Shown here: positions 46,469 to 55,649 of the stretch, piece after piece
Position numbering within the stretch: position 1 is the first letter of the stretch
Layout: the number at the start of each line of letters is the position of its first letter
Assembly (NCBI GenBank): GCA_002733765.1
Contig: NVWU01000019.1
Coordinates: forward strand, 29,690-93,689
Direction: 5' to 3'
Source: Colwellia sp.
GTDB lineage: Bacteria > Pseudomonadota > Gammaproteobacteria > Enterobacterales > Alteromonadaceae
DNA length: 64,000 bases
Position numbers and translations under genes: made by a program
Notes under the pieces: generated by a model
The model's input: the letters and a program-made list of their open reading frames with translations, nothing else
The model's database searches: none
Told to the model about the DNA's origin: nothing

Positions 46469-47455
46469 ATGAATACAGATCAAGCTTTAGCGTTACATGA
46501 AAGCTCAACCATTTTCGATGGTCTAGTCATCGCAAAATGGAACCGAGATTTATTTGAAGACATGGCTAAAGGAGGCTTAACTGCCGCCAACTGTACCGTA
46601 TCAGTATGGGAAGGATTTAAAGATACCATTGACAATATCACTGAATTTAATCAGTTTTTCTGTGATAACAGTGATTTAATTATGCCTGTTCATACTACTG
46701 CTGATATCGCTAAAGCGAAGCAGCAGGGCAAAACTGGCATTATTTTAGGTTTTCAAAATGCTAATGCTTTTGAAGATAAAATTGGTTATGTCGAAATATT
46801 CAAAAAATTGGGTGTTGGTATTGTGCAAATGGCATACAACACGCAAAACTTGGTAGGTACTGGCTGTTATGAACGTGACGGTGGATTATCCGGTTTTGGT
46901 CTTGAAATAGTTGCTGAAATGAATCGAGTTGGCATCATGTGTGATTTATCTCATGTTGGCCCAAAAACGTCAAAAGAAGTTATTTTAGCATCAACTAAAC
47001 CAGTGTGTTATTCACATTGTTTACCTTATGGGCTAAAAGAACATCCGCGCAATAAAAAAGATGAAGAATTAAGCTTTATCGCTGAACACGGTGGTTTTAT
47101 TGGCGTGACCATGTTTGCCCCTTTCTTGAAAAATGGTATTGACTCTACCGTTGATGATTACGTTGAAGCAATTGATTATGTTATTAATATTGCTGGAGAA
47201 GACTGTGTTGGCATAGGCACTGATTTTACTCAAGGCCATGACCAAGCATTCTTTGATATGTTAACTCACGACAAAGGTTATGCTCGTAATTTAACTAACT
47301 TTGGCACAATTATTAATCCTGAGGGCATTCGTACCTTAGGTGAATTTCCTAACTTGACTGCGACGATGTTAAAACACGGTTGGTCAGAATCTAAAATTAA
47401 AAAAATCATGGGCGAGAACTGGGTTCGCGTTCTGAAAGACGTCTGGGGAGAATAG
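46469..47455 (+). CDS. Membrane dipeptidase-like (M19 family) protein of the dgc operon
   Basis: Start taken at ATG 46469 after GAGG, giving 328 residues; a TTG 17 codons upstream is less likely. The protein has the renal-dipeptidase TIM-barrel signatures: STIFDGLVIAKWN at the start (metal ligands normally HxD, here FDG), QMAYNTQNLVGTGCYERDGGLSGFG near 125, and CDLSHVGPKTS near 166. Homologues sit next to dgcA in Pseudomonas and are induced by betaine, but their substrate is not known to me. It overlaps the next gene by no more than a few bases, so the two are co-translated. The His of the usual HxD motif is not seen, which may mean altered metal binding. Confidence 0.87.
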   Translation: MNTDQALALHESSTIFDGLVIAKWNRDLFEDMAKGGLTAANCTVSVWEGFKDTIDNITEFNQFFCDNSDLIMPVHTTADIAKAKQQGKTGIILGFQNANAFEDKIGYVEIFKKLGVGIVQMAYNTQNLVGTGCYERDGGLSGFGLEIVAEMNRVGIMCDLSHVGPKTSKEVILASTKPVCYSHCLPYGLKEHPRNKKDEELSFIAEHGGFIGVTMFAPFLKNGIDSTVDDYVEAIDYVINIAGEDCVGIGTDFTQGHDQAFFDMLTHDKGYARNLTNFGTIINPEGIRTLGEFPNLTATMLKHGWSESKIKKIMGENWVRVLKDVWGE

Positions 47456-47458
47456 ACA

Positions 47459-48013
47459 ATGAGTAATTTAAATAATCTGAATACAGCGAGCCATAGTCCT
47501 GACATGCCTATTCTAGTTGACAATGAGACAGGTGTTTGGACCACAGATGCTTTACCAATGCTGTATGTTCCACGTCACTTTTTTGTTAACAACCATATGG
47601 GCATTGAAGAAGAGCTTGGCGCTGAAAAATATGCCGATGTTTTATATAAAGCCGGGTATAAATCTGCTTTTTACTGGTGTGAAAAAGAAGGTGAAGAGCA
47701 CGGTATTAGTGGTGAAGCATTATTTGAGCATTACATGAAGCGTTTATCACAACGTGGCTGGGGTTTTTTTATCACTGAAGAACTTGATCTTGAAAAGGGC
47801 ACAGCCAAGGTTCGATTAGAAAATTCTGCTTTTGTTTATCAATACGGCAAGGTTAATCGTAAAGTCGATTATATGTTTACTGGTTGGTTTGCTGGCGCAA
47901 TGGATCAAATTGCTGCCACGTTAGGTTACTCAGTGAAAACCGTTGCACAGCAAACACAATGTGCCGCCGAAGAGGGTTGCGATGTTGGTTACTTTGAAGT
48001 AAACCCACGCTAA
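47459..48013 (+). CDS. Small dgc-operon protein with V4R-like domain
   Basis: The 184-residue soluble protein has GAEKYADVLYKAGYKSAFYW near 50-69, RGWGFFITEELDLEKGTAKVRLE and a cysteine pair near the end (TQCAAEEGCDVGYFEV). This resembles 4-vinyl-reductase/V4R domains, small-ligand sensor or carrier modules. The gene lies 3 bp after the dipeptidase gene and before dgcA, as does its homologue in Pseudomonas. A ligand-binding or accessory role in dimethylglycine catabolism is plausible but unproven. Confidence 0.8.
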   Translation: MSNLNNLNTASHSPDMPILVDNETGVWTTDALPMLYVPRHFFVNNHMGIEEELGAEKYADVLYKAGYKSAFYWCEKEGEEHGISGEALFEHYMKRLSQRGWGFFITEELDLEKGTAKVRLENSAFVYQYGKVNRKVDYMFTGWFAGAMDQIAATLGYSVKTVAQQTQCAAEEGCDVGYFEVNPR

Positions 48014-48064
48014 CTTTTTATTACAAACAGCTTTTTAAAGAACTATAAATATCAGGAGCTCATC

Positions 48065-50125
48065 ATGGCGCAGTTTGATGCACTATTTCAGCCATTAAAA
48101 ATCAATCAACTTACCATACGAAACCGTGTGGTAAGTACGGCACACGCCGAAGTATATGCTACCGAGGGTGGCATGACGACCGAACGATATGTTAAGTATT
48201 ACGAAGAAAAAGCCAAAGGTGGGGTTGGCCTGTCAATTTGTGGCGGCTCAAGCGTAGTGTCAATTGACAGTCCACAAGATTGGTGGAAGTCAGTTAACTT
48301 GTCTACTGACAGGATCATTCCTCATTTTCAAAATTTAGCTGATGCAGTACATAAGCACGGCGGAAAAATCATGATTCAAATCACCCATATGGGACGTCGG
48401 TCTCGTTGGGATGGTGGCAATTGGTCAACGTTAGTTAGCCCTAGTGGTATTCGTGAACCTGTGCATCGCGCCACTTGTAAAACTATTGAAGTTGAAGAAA
48501 TGCAACGTATTGTTGGTGATTATGCCAAGGCGGCGGGGCGTGCAAAAGCGGGTGGTTTAGATGGTATTGAACTGTCAGCAGTGCATCAGCATTTAATCGA
48601 TCAATTCTGGAGCCCTCGGGTTAACCAGCGTGATGATGAGTATGGCGGTAGCTTCGAAAACAGAATGCGTTTTGGTATGGAAGTATTACATGCTATCCGC
48701 GAAGAAGTGGGCCGTGATTTTGCTGTGGGCTTGCGTATTTGTGGTGATGAGTTTCATCCTGATGGGCTAAACCATGACGACATGAAACAAGTTGCCGCTT
48801 ATTATGATGCCACGGGTTTACTCGATTTCTTCAGCGTAATCGGCTCTGGTTGTGATACTCATAATACACTGGCCAATGTTATCCCGAATATGAGCTATCC
48901 ACCTGAACCATTTTTACATTTAGCTGCGGGCATTAAAGAAGTGGTTAATGTGCCGGTAATGCATGCACAGAACATTAAAGATCCGAATCAGGCACAGCGT
49001 ATTCTCGAAGCGGGTTATGTTGACTTCGTTGGTATGACCCGTGCACATATTGCTGACCCGCATTTGATTGCTAAAATAAAACTGAACCAGATTGATCAAA
49101 TAAAACAATGTGTTGGTGCTAACTATTGTATCGACCGTCAGTACCAAGGTTTAGATGTATTGTGTATTCAAAATGCCGCTACATCACGTGAATCGACGAT
49201 GCCACACATTATCGAGAAAACCGAAGGGAAAGTGCGTAAAGTTGTGATTGTTGGGGGCGGACCTGCAGGTATGGAAGCTGCACGTGTTTGTGCCGAGCGT
49301 GGTCATGACGTTACGTTAATTGAAAAAAATCCGGAACTTGGCGGACAAATTACCATTGCCTCAAAAGCGCCACAGCGCGATCAAATTGCCGGTATTACCC
49401 GTTGGTTTGCCTTAGAATTAGACCGCTTAGGTATCGATCTGCGTCTTAATACCGCTGCTGATGAAGTAATGATCCGTGACCTTAATGCTGATGTAGTAAT
49501 TTTGGCTGTTGGTGGTCAACCTTTCTTAGCGCAAAACCCACACTGGGGCCAAGAAGAAGGGTTAGTGGTTAGCACTTGGGATATTTTAAGTGGCAAGGTT
49601 GCACCGGGTAAAAATGTTTTAGTTTATGACACCATTTGTGAATTTAGTGGCTTATCTGCAGCAGACTTTTTAGCACAAAATGGCTCATTGGTTGAGATGG
49701 TAACCGATGATATCAAACCAGGTGCCGCAGTTGGTGGCACCACGTTCCCGACCTATTATCGCAGCTTGTATGAAAAAGACGTGATTATGTCCTCGGATTT
49801 AATACTAGAAAAAGTCTATCGTGAAGGCGATAAACTGGTGGCGGTATTAGAGAATGAATATACCGGGCAGCAAGAAGAACGTGTAGTTGATCAGGTTGTG
49901 ATTGAAAATGGTGTTCGTCCTGATGAAGAAATTTACCTACAATTGAAAAGTGATTCTCGTAATAAAGGGCAAATCGATATTGAAGCGCTTTATGCGGCTT
50001 TACCTCAGCCTATATTGTCTGAAGAAGGGGAAGGTTACATACTCTATCGCATTGGCGATTGTGTATCGCAGCGTAATACTCATGCGGCAATATATGACGC
50101 ATTGCGTTTATGTAAGGATTTCTAG
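48065..50125 (+). CDS. dgcA: Dimethylglycine catabolism flavoprotein DgcA
   Basis: The 686-residue protein has an N-terminal old-yellow-enzyme FMN barrel (LKINQLTIRNRVVSTAHAE near 13-31, SAVHQHLIDQFWSPRVNQR near 175) and a C-terminal FAD/NAD module beginning VVIVGGGPAGMEAARVCAERG near 395. It is like trimethylamine and dimethylamine dehydrogenases. It would demethylate dimethylglycine to sarcosine with DgcB. The cluster motif reads CVGANYC...LCIQNA, showing three of the usual four cysteines. Ribosome site AGGAGC. It is followed after 118 bp by dgcB, with a hairpin between. Confidence 0.92.
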   Translation: MAQFDALFQPLKINQLTIRNRVVSTAHAEVYATEGGMTTERYVKYYEEKAKGGVGLSICGGSSVVSIDSPQDWWKSVNLSTDRIIPHFQNLADAVHKHGGKIMIQITHMGRRSRWDGGNWSTLVSPSGIREPVHRATCKTIEVEEMQRIVGDYAKAAGRAKAGGLDGIELSAVHQHLIDQFWSPRVNQRDDEYGGSFENRMRFGMEVLHAIREEVGRDFAVGLRICGDEFHPDGLNHDDMKQVAAYYDATGLLDFFSVIGSGCDTHNTLANVIPNMSYPPEPFLHLAAGIKEVVNVPVMHAQNIKDPNQAQRILEAGYVDFVGMTRAHIADPHLIAKIKLNQIDQIKQCVGANYCIDRQYQGLDVLCIQNAATSRESTMPHIIEKTEGKVRKVVIVGGGPAGMEAARVCAERGHDVTLIEKNPELGGQITIASKAPQRDQIAGITRWFALELDRLGIDLRLNTAADEVMIRDLNADVVILAVGGQPFLAQNPHWGQEEGLVVSTWDILSGKVAPGKNVLVYDTICEFSGLSAADFLAQNGSLVEMVTDDIKPGAAVGGTTFPTYYRSLYEKDVIMSSDLILEKVYREGDKLVAVLENEYTGQQEERVVDQVVIENGVRPDEEIYLQLKSDSRNKGQIDIEALYAALPQPILSEEGEGYILYRIGDCVSQRNTHAAIYDALRLCKDF

Positions 50126-50142
50126 CTTAAGCAGCTTTTAGA

Positions 50143-50179
50143 ATGTATACCACCGTACTTTCTGTGCGGTGATATACAT
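50143..50179. repeat. Hairpin between dgcA and dgcB
   Basis: ATGTATACCACCG / CGGTGATATACAT forms a 13-bp stem with one mismatch and an 11-nt loop. There is no T tract, so it is more likely an mRNA-stability or REP-like hairpin than a terminator. It would allow different dosage of dgcA and dgcB from one transcript. Confidence 0.6.
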
Positions 50180-50243
50180 ATCCAAGCCACATGAATATCC
50201 ATCTTCAAGTCGCTTGGGTATAAGATAATTAATAGGTCTTGTT

Positions 50244-52190
50244 ATGTCATCATCCGAATTTCTCTCCCACTTTTTGTTTACCCTTATTTCGTTTGCCTTA
50301 TTGCTAACGTTAGTGGGCGCGGTTAAACGTATGTTGCTGTGGTCACAGGGACAATCATCAACGATACATTGGCTTGGGTTATTACAGATCCCTCGCCGTT
50401 ACTTGGTTGACTTACATCATGTCGTTGCCCGTGATAAATATATGTCTAATACCCACGTCGCTACGGCGGGTGGTTTTGTTTTGTCTTCGATATTAATCAT
50501 ATTGCTTTATGTCTTTCAGTTAACGCTACAGATATTGACTTGGGCATTACTTGGTTCTTCGTTATTAATGTTTATTGGCAGTATTTTTGTCATGCTCAGG
50601 CGTCGTAACCCACCGCCTAATTTATCATTGGGTAAATGGCAGCGATTACCAAAAAGCTTGATGGTTTTTTCATTGAGTTTTTTTATCCTAACCCTACCAG
50701 CAACGGGAATATTACCTAGTGATACGGGTGGTTGGCTACTCGCATTGTTGTTAGTTGCGGGCATTATCTGGGGAATTGGCGAAATGTTTTGCGGCATGAC
50801 CTGGGGCGGACCAATGAAGCATGCTTTTGCTGGTGCTTTGCATTTGGGTTTACATCGACGTCAAGAACGTTTTGGTGGACAGTCAACAGGATTAAAAGCG
50901 ATAGATCTAAGCTCGAAAAAACTTGGCGTAGAAAAACCAATCGACTTTAAGTGGAATCAATTATTAAGTTTTGACGCTTGTGTTGAATGTGGACGTTGTG
51001 AAAATAACTGTCCGGCATTTGCTGCAGGGCAACCATTAAATCCGAAAAAGCTGATCCAAGATATGGTTATTGGCATGGCCGGGGGCGATGATGCAAAATT
51101 TGCAGGTAGTCCTTATCCGGGCATTAAAGTGGGTACACATAAAGGCGGTGCGATCATTCCTATTGTTAACGTGTTGGTGGAAAGCGAGACCTTGTGGTCA
51201 TGTACCACTTGCCGTGCCTGCGTTGATGCCTGTCCTATGATGATTGAACATGTTGATGCGATTGTTGATATGCGACGTTTCGAAACCATGGAAAAAGGAC
51301 AAACTCCGGGTAAAGGTAGTGAGATTTTAGAAAACCTGAGCGCGACTGATAACCCGAACGGTTTTGCTCCGAGCACTCGGATGAACTGGGCGGCAGATCA
51401 AAACCTTACCGTGTTTGGTCATAATGAGAAAAAACAGCAAGTTACTCAGGCTGATGTACTTTTATGGGTTGGTGATGCGGCTTTTGATATGCGCAACCAA
51501 CGCACACTGCGGGCAATGATTAAATTATTACGCGCTGCTAAGGTTGATTTTGCTGTCTTAGGAGATGCTGAATGTGACAGTGGTGACTTGGCTAGACGCT
51601 TGGGCGATGAAGCGACTTTTCAGCGCTTAGCCAACAGTAATATTAGCACCATGAATAAATACAGCTTTAATACCATCGTTACCGCTGACCCGCATGCCTT
51701 TCATTGTATTAAGAATGAATATGGTGAATTTGGTGGTAACTATAACGTTATGCACCACACCGGTTTTTTTGCTGAGTTAGTGAGTCAACAGAAAATTAAG
51801 TTAGATAACAGTAAAGAGCTGGCACTGACCTATCACGACCCTTGTTATTTAGGTCGTTATAACGGTGAGTATGATGCTCCTCGATTCTTGTTAGAAAGTA
51901 TGGGAGTCAAAATTAAAGAAATGGAACGCAGTAAATCAACCGCTCGCTGTTGTGGCGGTGGTGGTGGTGCACCGGTTACTGATATTCCAGGCAAACAACG
52001 TATTCCCGACATGCGCATGGCGGATGTTATTGAGACTAAGGCTGAAATTGTTGCCGTAGCTTGTCCAGGGTGTAGTGCAATGCTTGAAGGTGTCGTTGAA
52101 CCAAGACCGGAAGTGAAAGATATTGCTGAATTAATGTTGGATGCGCTCATTGAAGATACGGGCGAAGATATGGTTGGAGCACAAGTATGA
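50244..52190 (+). CDS. dgcB: Dimethylglycine catabolism iron-sulfur membrane protein DgcB
   Basis: The 648-residue protein has about five membrane helices in residues 1-190 (for example FVLSSILIILLYVF and GWLLALLLVAGIIWGIGEMF). Two [4Fe-4S] motifs follow (CVECGRCENNCPAF near 247, CTTCRACVDACPMM near 320). The C-terminal cysteine-rich CCG domains carry TARCCGGGGGAP near 565 and ACPGCSAML near 611. It matches the DgcB family that transfers electrons from DgcA/ETF to the membrane quinone pool. Its last four bases overlap the etfA-like start (ATGA). Confidence 0.93.
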   Translation: MSSSEFLSHFLFTLISFALLLTLVGAVKRMLLWSQGQSSTIHWLGLLQIPRRYLVDLHHVVARDKYMSNTHVATAGGFVLSSILIILLYVFQLTLQILTWALLGSSLLMFIGSIFVMLRRRNPPPNLSLGKWQRLPKSLMVFSLSFFILTLPATGILPSDTGGWLLALLLVAGIIWGIGEMFCGMTWGGPMKHAFAGALHLGLHRRQERFGGQSTGLKAIDLSSKKLGVEKPIDFKWNQLLSFDACVECGRCENNCPAFAAGQPLNPKKLIQDMVIGMAGGDDAKFAGSPYPGIKVGTHKGGAIIPIVNVLVESETLWSCTTCRACVDACPMMIEHVDAIVDMRRFETMEKGQTPGKGSEILENLSATDNPNGFAPSTRMNWAADQNLTVFGHNEKKQQVTQADVLLWVGDAAFDMRNQRTLRAMIKLLRAAKVDFAVLGDAECDSGDLARRLGDEATFQRLANSNISTMNKYSFNTIVTADPHAFHCIKNEYGEFGGNYNVMHHTGFFAELVSQQKIKLDNSKELALTYHDPCYLGRYNGEYDAPRFLLESMGVKIKEMERSKSTARCCGGGGGAPVTDIPGKQRIPDMRMADVIETKAEIVAVACPGCSAMLEGVVEPRPEVKDIAELMLDALIEDTGEDMVGAQV

Positions 52191-53431
52191 GTGAATTATT
52201 CCGCCGAGATCCAAGAGCACAATGGATAGCACGCAACCGTCTACATCCATTGCATCAAGCATTGGTTATTGGACCTGTATTTGGACCATCAGGATTATTA
52301 CGTAAAAACCTGCATCTCATAGGTTTCATTGGTCCTAATGGCCTGAAACGTATTGACCGTTCTGGCGCCTCTAACAATAGTGAGCAAGGTTCACGTCGCT
52401 CTGCTACGGCAAGTGAGGTGATATTACCATTGCATCAAGTGGTAGAACCTGCATTTTATATTGTGGTGGTATTGGACTTGGTTTCAGGACGTTTGAATAG
52501 CCATGACAAAGATACACTAGGTTTGGCGCAACAATTAGCGAATCGCAACAGTGGTGGTGGCGCAGTGGTGGCCATTGCCTTTGGTGAGCTAAAAGATGAC
52601 TCGTTAGATAAAGCGGGTGTTGATCGTTTGATCCACATTAACGATGAGCAATATGCCGATTATAACCCTGAGCAACGATGTAATGATCTTCAAGGCATTA
52701 TTGCTGAGTTAGAGCCACAACATATTCTGTTGCCCGATAGCATTAATGGTGGTGGTGATTTAGGTCGTCGCTTGGCGGCTGCATTACAGCAGCGACCTGC
52801 ATGTGGCGTATGGAAATTAAATGATGACACGGTTATTTGTCGTGGCAGTGCAGGTAAAAGAGACATTACCCGGCCTTTAAGTAAATTATTATTGGTCATG
52901 GAAGAATGCAGCGAACCCATTAGTGAAACACGACATGAGAATAGTTTAATGTCGCAGGCACCTAGCCCATTAACTAATGGAAAACTGCTTGATCAAGGCA
53001 ATATTAGTGTTGATCCTAATGCTATTCCTCTAGCAGAAGCTGGTTTTATTCTCTCCGGTGGTAATGGTATTAATGACTGGGAACAATTTCATCACACGGC
53101 AAGTGTGTTGGGTGCTACCGAAGGTGCTAGCCGAGTTGCGGTTGATGATGGCAATATGCCACGCGAGCGACAAGTGGGTGCCACAGGTACTTGGGTAACG
53201 GCGCAAGTTTATATTGCCGTTGGCATATCTGGCGCTATCCAGCACATGCAGGGGATTGGTCAATGTGACAAAGTGGTGGCGATCAATACTGATGAGGGTT
53301 GCGACATGGTTAAACGTGCCGACATAAGTGCCATTGGCGACAGTACTGAAATATTAGCTCGATTGGTTGAACTTGTTGAACAAAGAAAGCAGATCAAGCA
53401 AACAATTAATGGAGGGGCGACAAATGAGTAA
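52187..53431 (+). CDS. Electron transfer flavoprotein alpha subunit, dgc-associated
   Basis: The 414-residue protein is longer than a standard EtfA because of an N-terminal extension (residues 1-85). The FAD-binding C-terminal domain is typical: GGNGINDWEQFHHTASVLGA near 285, GATGTWVTAQVYIAVGISGA near 328, and KVVAINTDEGCDMVKRADI. It forms a heterodimer with the next gene product and carries electrons between DgcA/sarcosine-path flavoenzymes and DgcB. Both ends overlap neighbours (4 and 8 bp). A dedicated ETF distinct from the housekeeping pair is a feature of dgc operons. Confidence 0.92.
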   Translation: MSELFRRDPRAQWIARNRLHPLHQALVIGPVFGPSGLLRKNLHLIGFIGPNGLKRIDRSGASNNSEQGSRRSATASEVILPLHQVVEPAFYIVVVLDLVSGRLNSHDKDTLGLAQQLANRNSGGGAVVAIAFGELKDDSLDKAGVDRLIHINDEQYADYNPEQRCNDLQGIIAELEPQHILLPDSINGGGDLGRRLAAALQQRPACGVWKLNDDTVICRGSAGKRDITRPLSKLLLVMEECSEPISETRHENSLMSQAPSPLTNGKLLDQGNISVDPNAIPLAEAGFILSGGNGINDWEQFHHTASVLGATEGASRVAVDDGNMPRERQVGATGTWVTAQVYIAVGISGAIQHMQGIGQCDKVVAINTDEGCDMVKRADISAIGDSTEILARLVELVEQRKQIKQTINGGATNE

Positions 53432-54215
53432 CAATAACTTGTCGGTGATATCGTTAGTTTCTCTTGGAGAACATCCAACATCACGTCGACCAAGGCGTGC
53501 TGAGCAAGACGCTAGAGCAATAGAGTTAGGTATTAAACTTGTTGGCGACAATTTACAAACCTTGCACGCTGGAGAATTGTCTGACGATGCTAGTCAACAA
53601 ACGGCATTGCGAAGTTATCTAGGTATGGGGCTTGCGGAGATAAAACTGTTAGAAATGCCAGCAGATGCGGACGCCGTTTTGGTTATTGCTGACTATTTAA
53701 AGCAACAAAAAACCGATATTATTTTGACAGGTGTTCGCGCTGAAAATGGTGAGTCATCAGGCATGTTACCTTATTTATTGGCAGAGCAGCTTGGCATGGC
53801 AATGGTTACTTCGATTGCTGATATTTTATCTATCGATGAAGTTAATAAACAAGCGGAAGTATTACAAGCTTTACCGCGCGGCCAGCGCCGTAAACTCAAG
53901 GTTGATTTACCTTTTATCGCGAGTGTTGACATGGCTGCTGCATTACCAAGACAAAGTGCTTTTGGTCCCGCGATGCGTGGTCAATTTGAAACTACATTAG
54001 GTGGTACTTTCACTGATGAAGAATCCTCAGATTGGCAGATAGTTGATGCAAAAAAACGTCCTAAACGTCTTAAAATAATTAAAGCAAAAACCGCAGCAGA
54101 CCGTTTTAAAGCTGCTACGGCCAAAGCATCTGGCGGCGGTGGTAAAGTAGTATATGGCGTGGAAGAGTCAGCGCAAGCCATTTTAGATTTACTGATCGAA
54201 GAAGGCTTGATCTAA
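53424..54215 (+). CDS. Electron transfer flavoprotein beta subunit, dgc-associated
   Basis: Start at ATG 53424 (MSNNNLSVISLVSLGEHPTS), which follows GGAGGGG and overlaps the alpha gene by 8 bp, gives 263 residues. The AMP-binding EtfB fold shows ADAVLVIADYLKQQKTDIILTG near 75-97 and LPRGQRRKLKVDLPFIASVD near 150-170. It pairs with EtfA as electron carrier. It is the last gene of the dgc operon; no clear terminator was identified downstream. Confidence 0.9.
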   Translation: MSNNNLSVISLVSLGEHPTSRRPRRAEQDARAIELGIKLVGDNLQTLHAGELSDDASQQTALRSYLGMGLAEIKLLEMPADADAVLVIADYLKQQKTDIILTGVRAENGESSGMLPYLLAEQLGMAMVTSIADILSIDEVNKQAEVLQALPRGQRRKLKVDLPFIASVDMAAALPRQSAFGPAMRGQFETTLGGTFTDEESSDWQIVDAKKRPKRLKIIKAKTAADRFKAATAKASGGGGKVVYGVEESAQAILDLLIEEGLI

Positions 54216-54452
54216 TCTTTATTTGATAAAGTAGTACGCAACGAGACATCAAGACTACATTGGTTAAAAAATTGAGTTTTGATGTTTTTTCTCTTAATTA
54301 CCGTGTAAAGCAAGGGATTGTTGTATGCGGTAAATTTTTCTCTTTATTTACCTACCGAAATCACTTTACGTTTTAGATCTCATTTCCCAAAAAATATTCA
54401 GGAAAAATTTGCCAAGAGCAATAATATAATAAATTAAGCTGGAGAATACCTT

Positions 54453-55649
54453 TTGAGAGTTGCTGCTGTTTTTGGTTTGAACCAAATTGTTAGCCACGGT
54501 TTTGGGCTGTTTCTTTTTGCGGCTTTAGTTCCGCTAATGCGTGAGTCTATTGCTATTACTAATTGGCATATAGCCGCTATTGGTGCACTTACCCAGTTGT
54601 CATACCTTACGGGGGCATTATTACTCGGATTTATTGGTAATAAAATCTGTTCCACACGATTGGTCTTAATTACGGGTGCATTCACCACAGTATTGTTGTT
54701 TAGCATGTCACAATTACAGGACCCGTTAATTATTACTGTAGTGCTAGTTTTGTTAGCCGCCAGTGCTGCTATAAGTTGGGGGGCGATTGTTGAAATCGTT
54801 GGTCGACACTCTAAACCTGAAAGATGTTCCACTTATTTGTCGTTTGCTTCCAGTGGTACGGCCTGGGGTTACGGGCTTAACGGTTTACTTATTTTATTGG
54901 TAGTACCTACGCTTGGTTGGCAAAGTGGCTGGCAAATTGCCGCATTAGTTGGTTTGATAGTGGTTTCATTTACTTGGCGCTTATTAACAAAATTGAACCG
55001 TCAACCATCAACTCATACCAGCCCAGTACAAGCCATGATCCCAGCATCAAAACTCTTATCTACCATTATGAGAGAACGTACCGCATTGTTTGCTTGTGTT
55101 GTGAGCTTGTTACTTGGATTTTCTACTATGCCCTTTGCCAACTGGCTTAGTACCTACCTGAATGAATTGCAACTACCCACCACACTAGGCGGTTATACCT
55201 GGACTATTGTTGGAGTAACTGGCATGTTCTCAGGGGTTATTACTGGCTGGATTGCCGATCGTACCAGCCATGCTACGGCATTAATGATTATCTTTATCGG
55301 TTTTGCGCTTAGTTTAATTGCCTTTATTTATGATCCTACCCGGTTTGTCGTTTTGGCTGGCTTTGGTTATGGGTTAATGTATTTTCCTGTTTGGGGTATT
55401 TTGGCTGGCTGGATTCGGCAATCATTCTCTTCTACAGCCACCATGCAAATTTGTAGTATATGCATGGTTACTTTTGGCTTAGGCGGCGCTTTAGGTAATT
55501 TGTTAGCTGGATATATTCGTGATATTACAGGGTCATTGGAGCTTGTTTATATAATAGTGACACTGACGGTAATATTAATGGTGTTGCTCACCCTCATAAT
55601 GATGCGGACGAGTTCTAGTCATACTAATAAGGTTTCGCTTATCGTATAG
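54453..55649 (+). CDS. MFS transporter (YbfB/OFA-like, substrate unknown)
   Basis: The 398-residue protein has 12 predicted helices in two halves with a central loop near residues 185-205 and the cytoplasmic motif GWIADRTSHATAL near 265. It begins at TTG 54453, with GGAG 8 bp before, since no ATG is suitably placed. It follows the ETF genes by 237 bp and precedes the bet operon. It may export or import a metabolite of the choline or betaine pathway, but the substrate cannot be deduced. The family is clear; the subgroup name is a guess. Confidence 0.82.
   Translation: MRVAAVFGLNQIVSHGFGLFLFAALVPLMRESIAITNWHIAAIGALTQLSYLTGALLLGFIGNKICSTRLVLITGAFTTVLLFSMSQLQDPLIITVVLVLLAASAAISWGAIVEIVGRHSKPERCSTYLSFASSGTAWGYGLNGLLILLVVPTLGWQSGWQIAALVGLIVVSFTWRLLTKLNRQPSTHTSPVQAMIPASKLLSTIMRERTALFACVVSLLLGFSTMPFANWLSTYLNELQLPTTLGGYTWTIVGVTGMFSGVITGWIADRTSHATALMIIFIGFALSLIAFIYDPTRFVVLAGFGYGLMYFPVWGILAGWIRQSFSSTATMQICSICMVTFGLGGALGNLLAGYIRDITGSLELVYIIVTLTVILMVLLTLIMMRTSSSHTNKVSLIV

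Noticed and set aside
50143..50179. Terminator between dgcA and dgcB
   Set aside because: The hairpin has no T tract on either strand and the genes function together, so I list it as a hairpin only.
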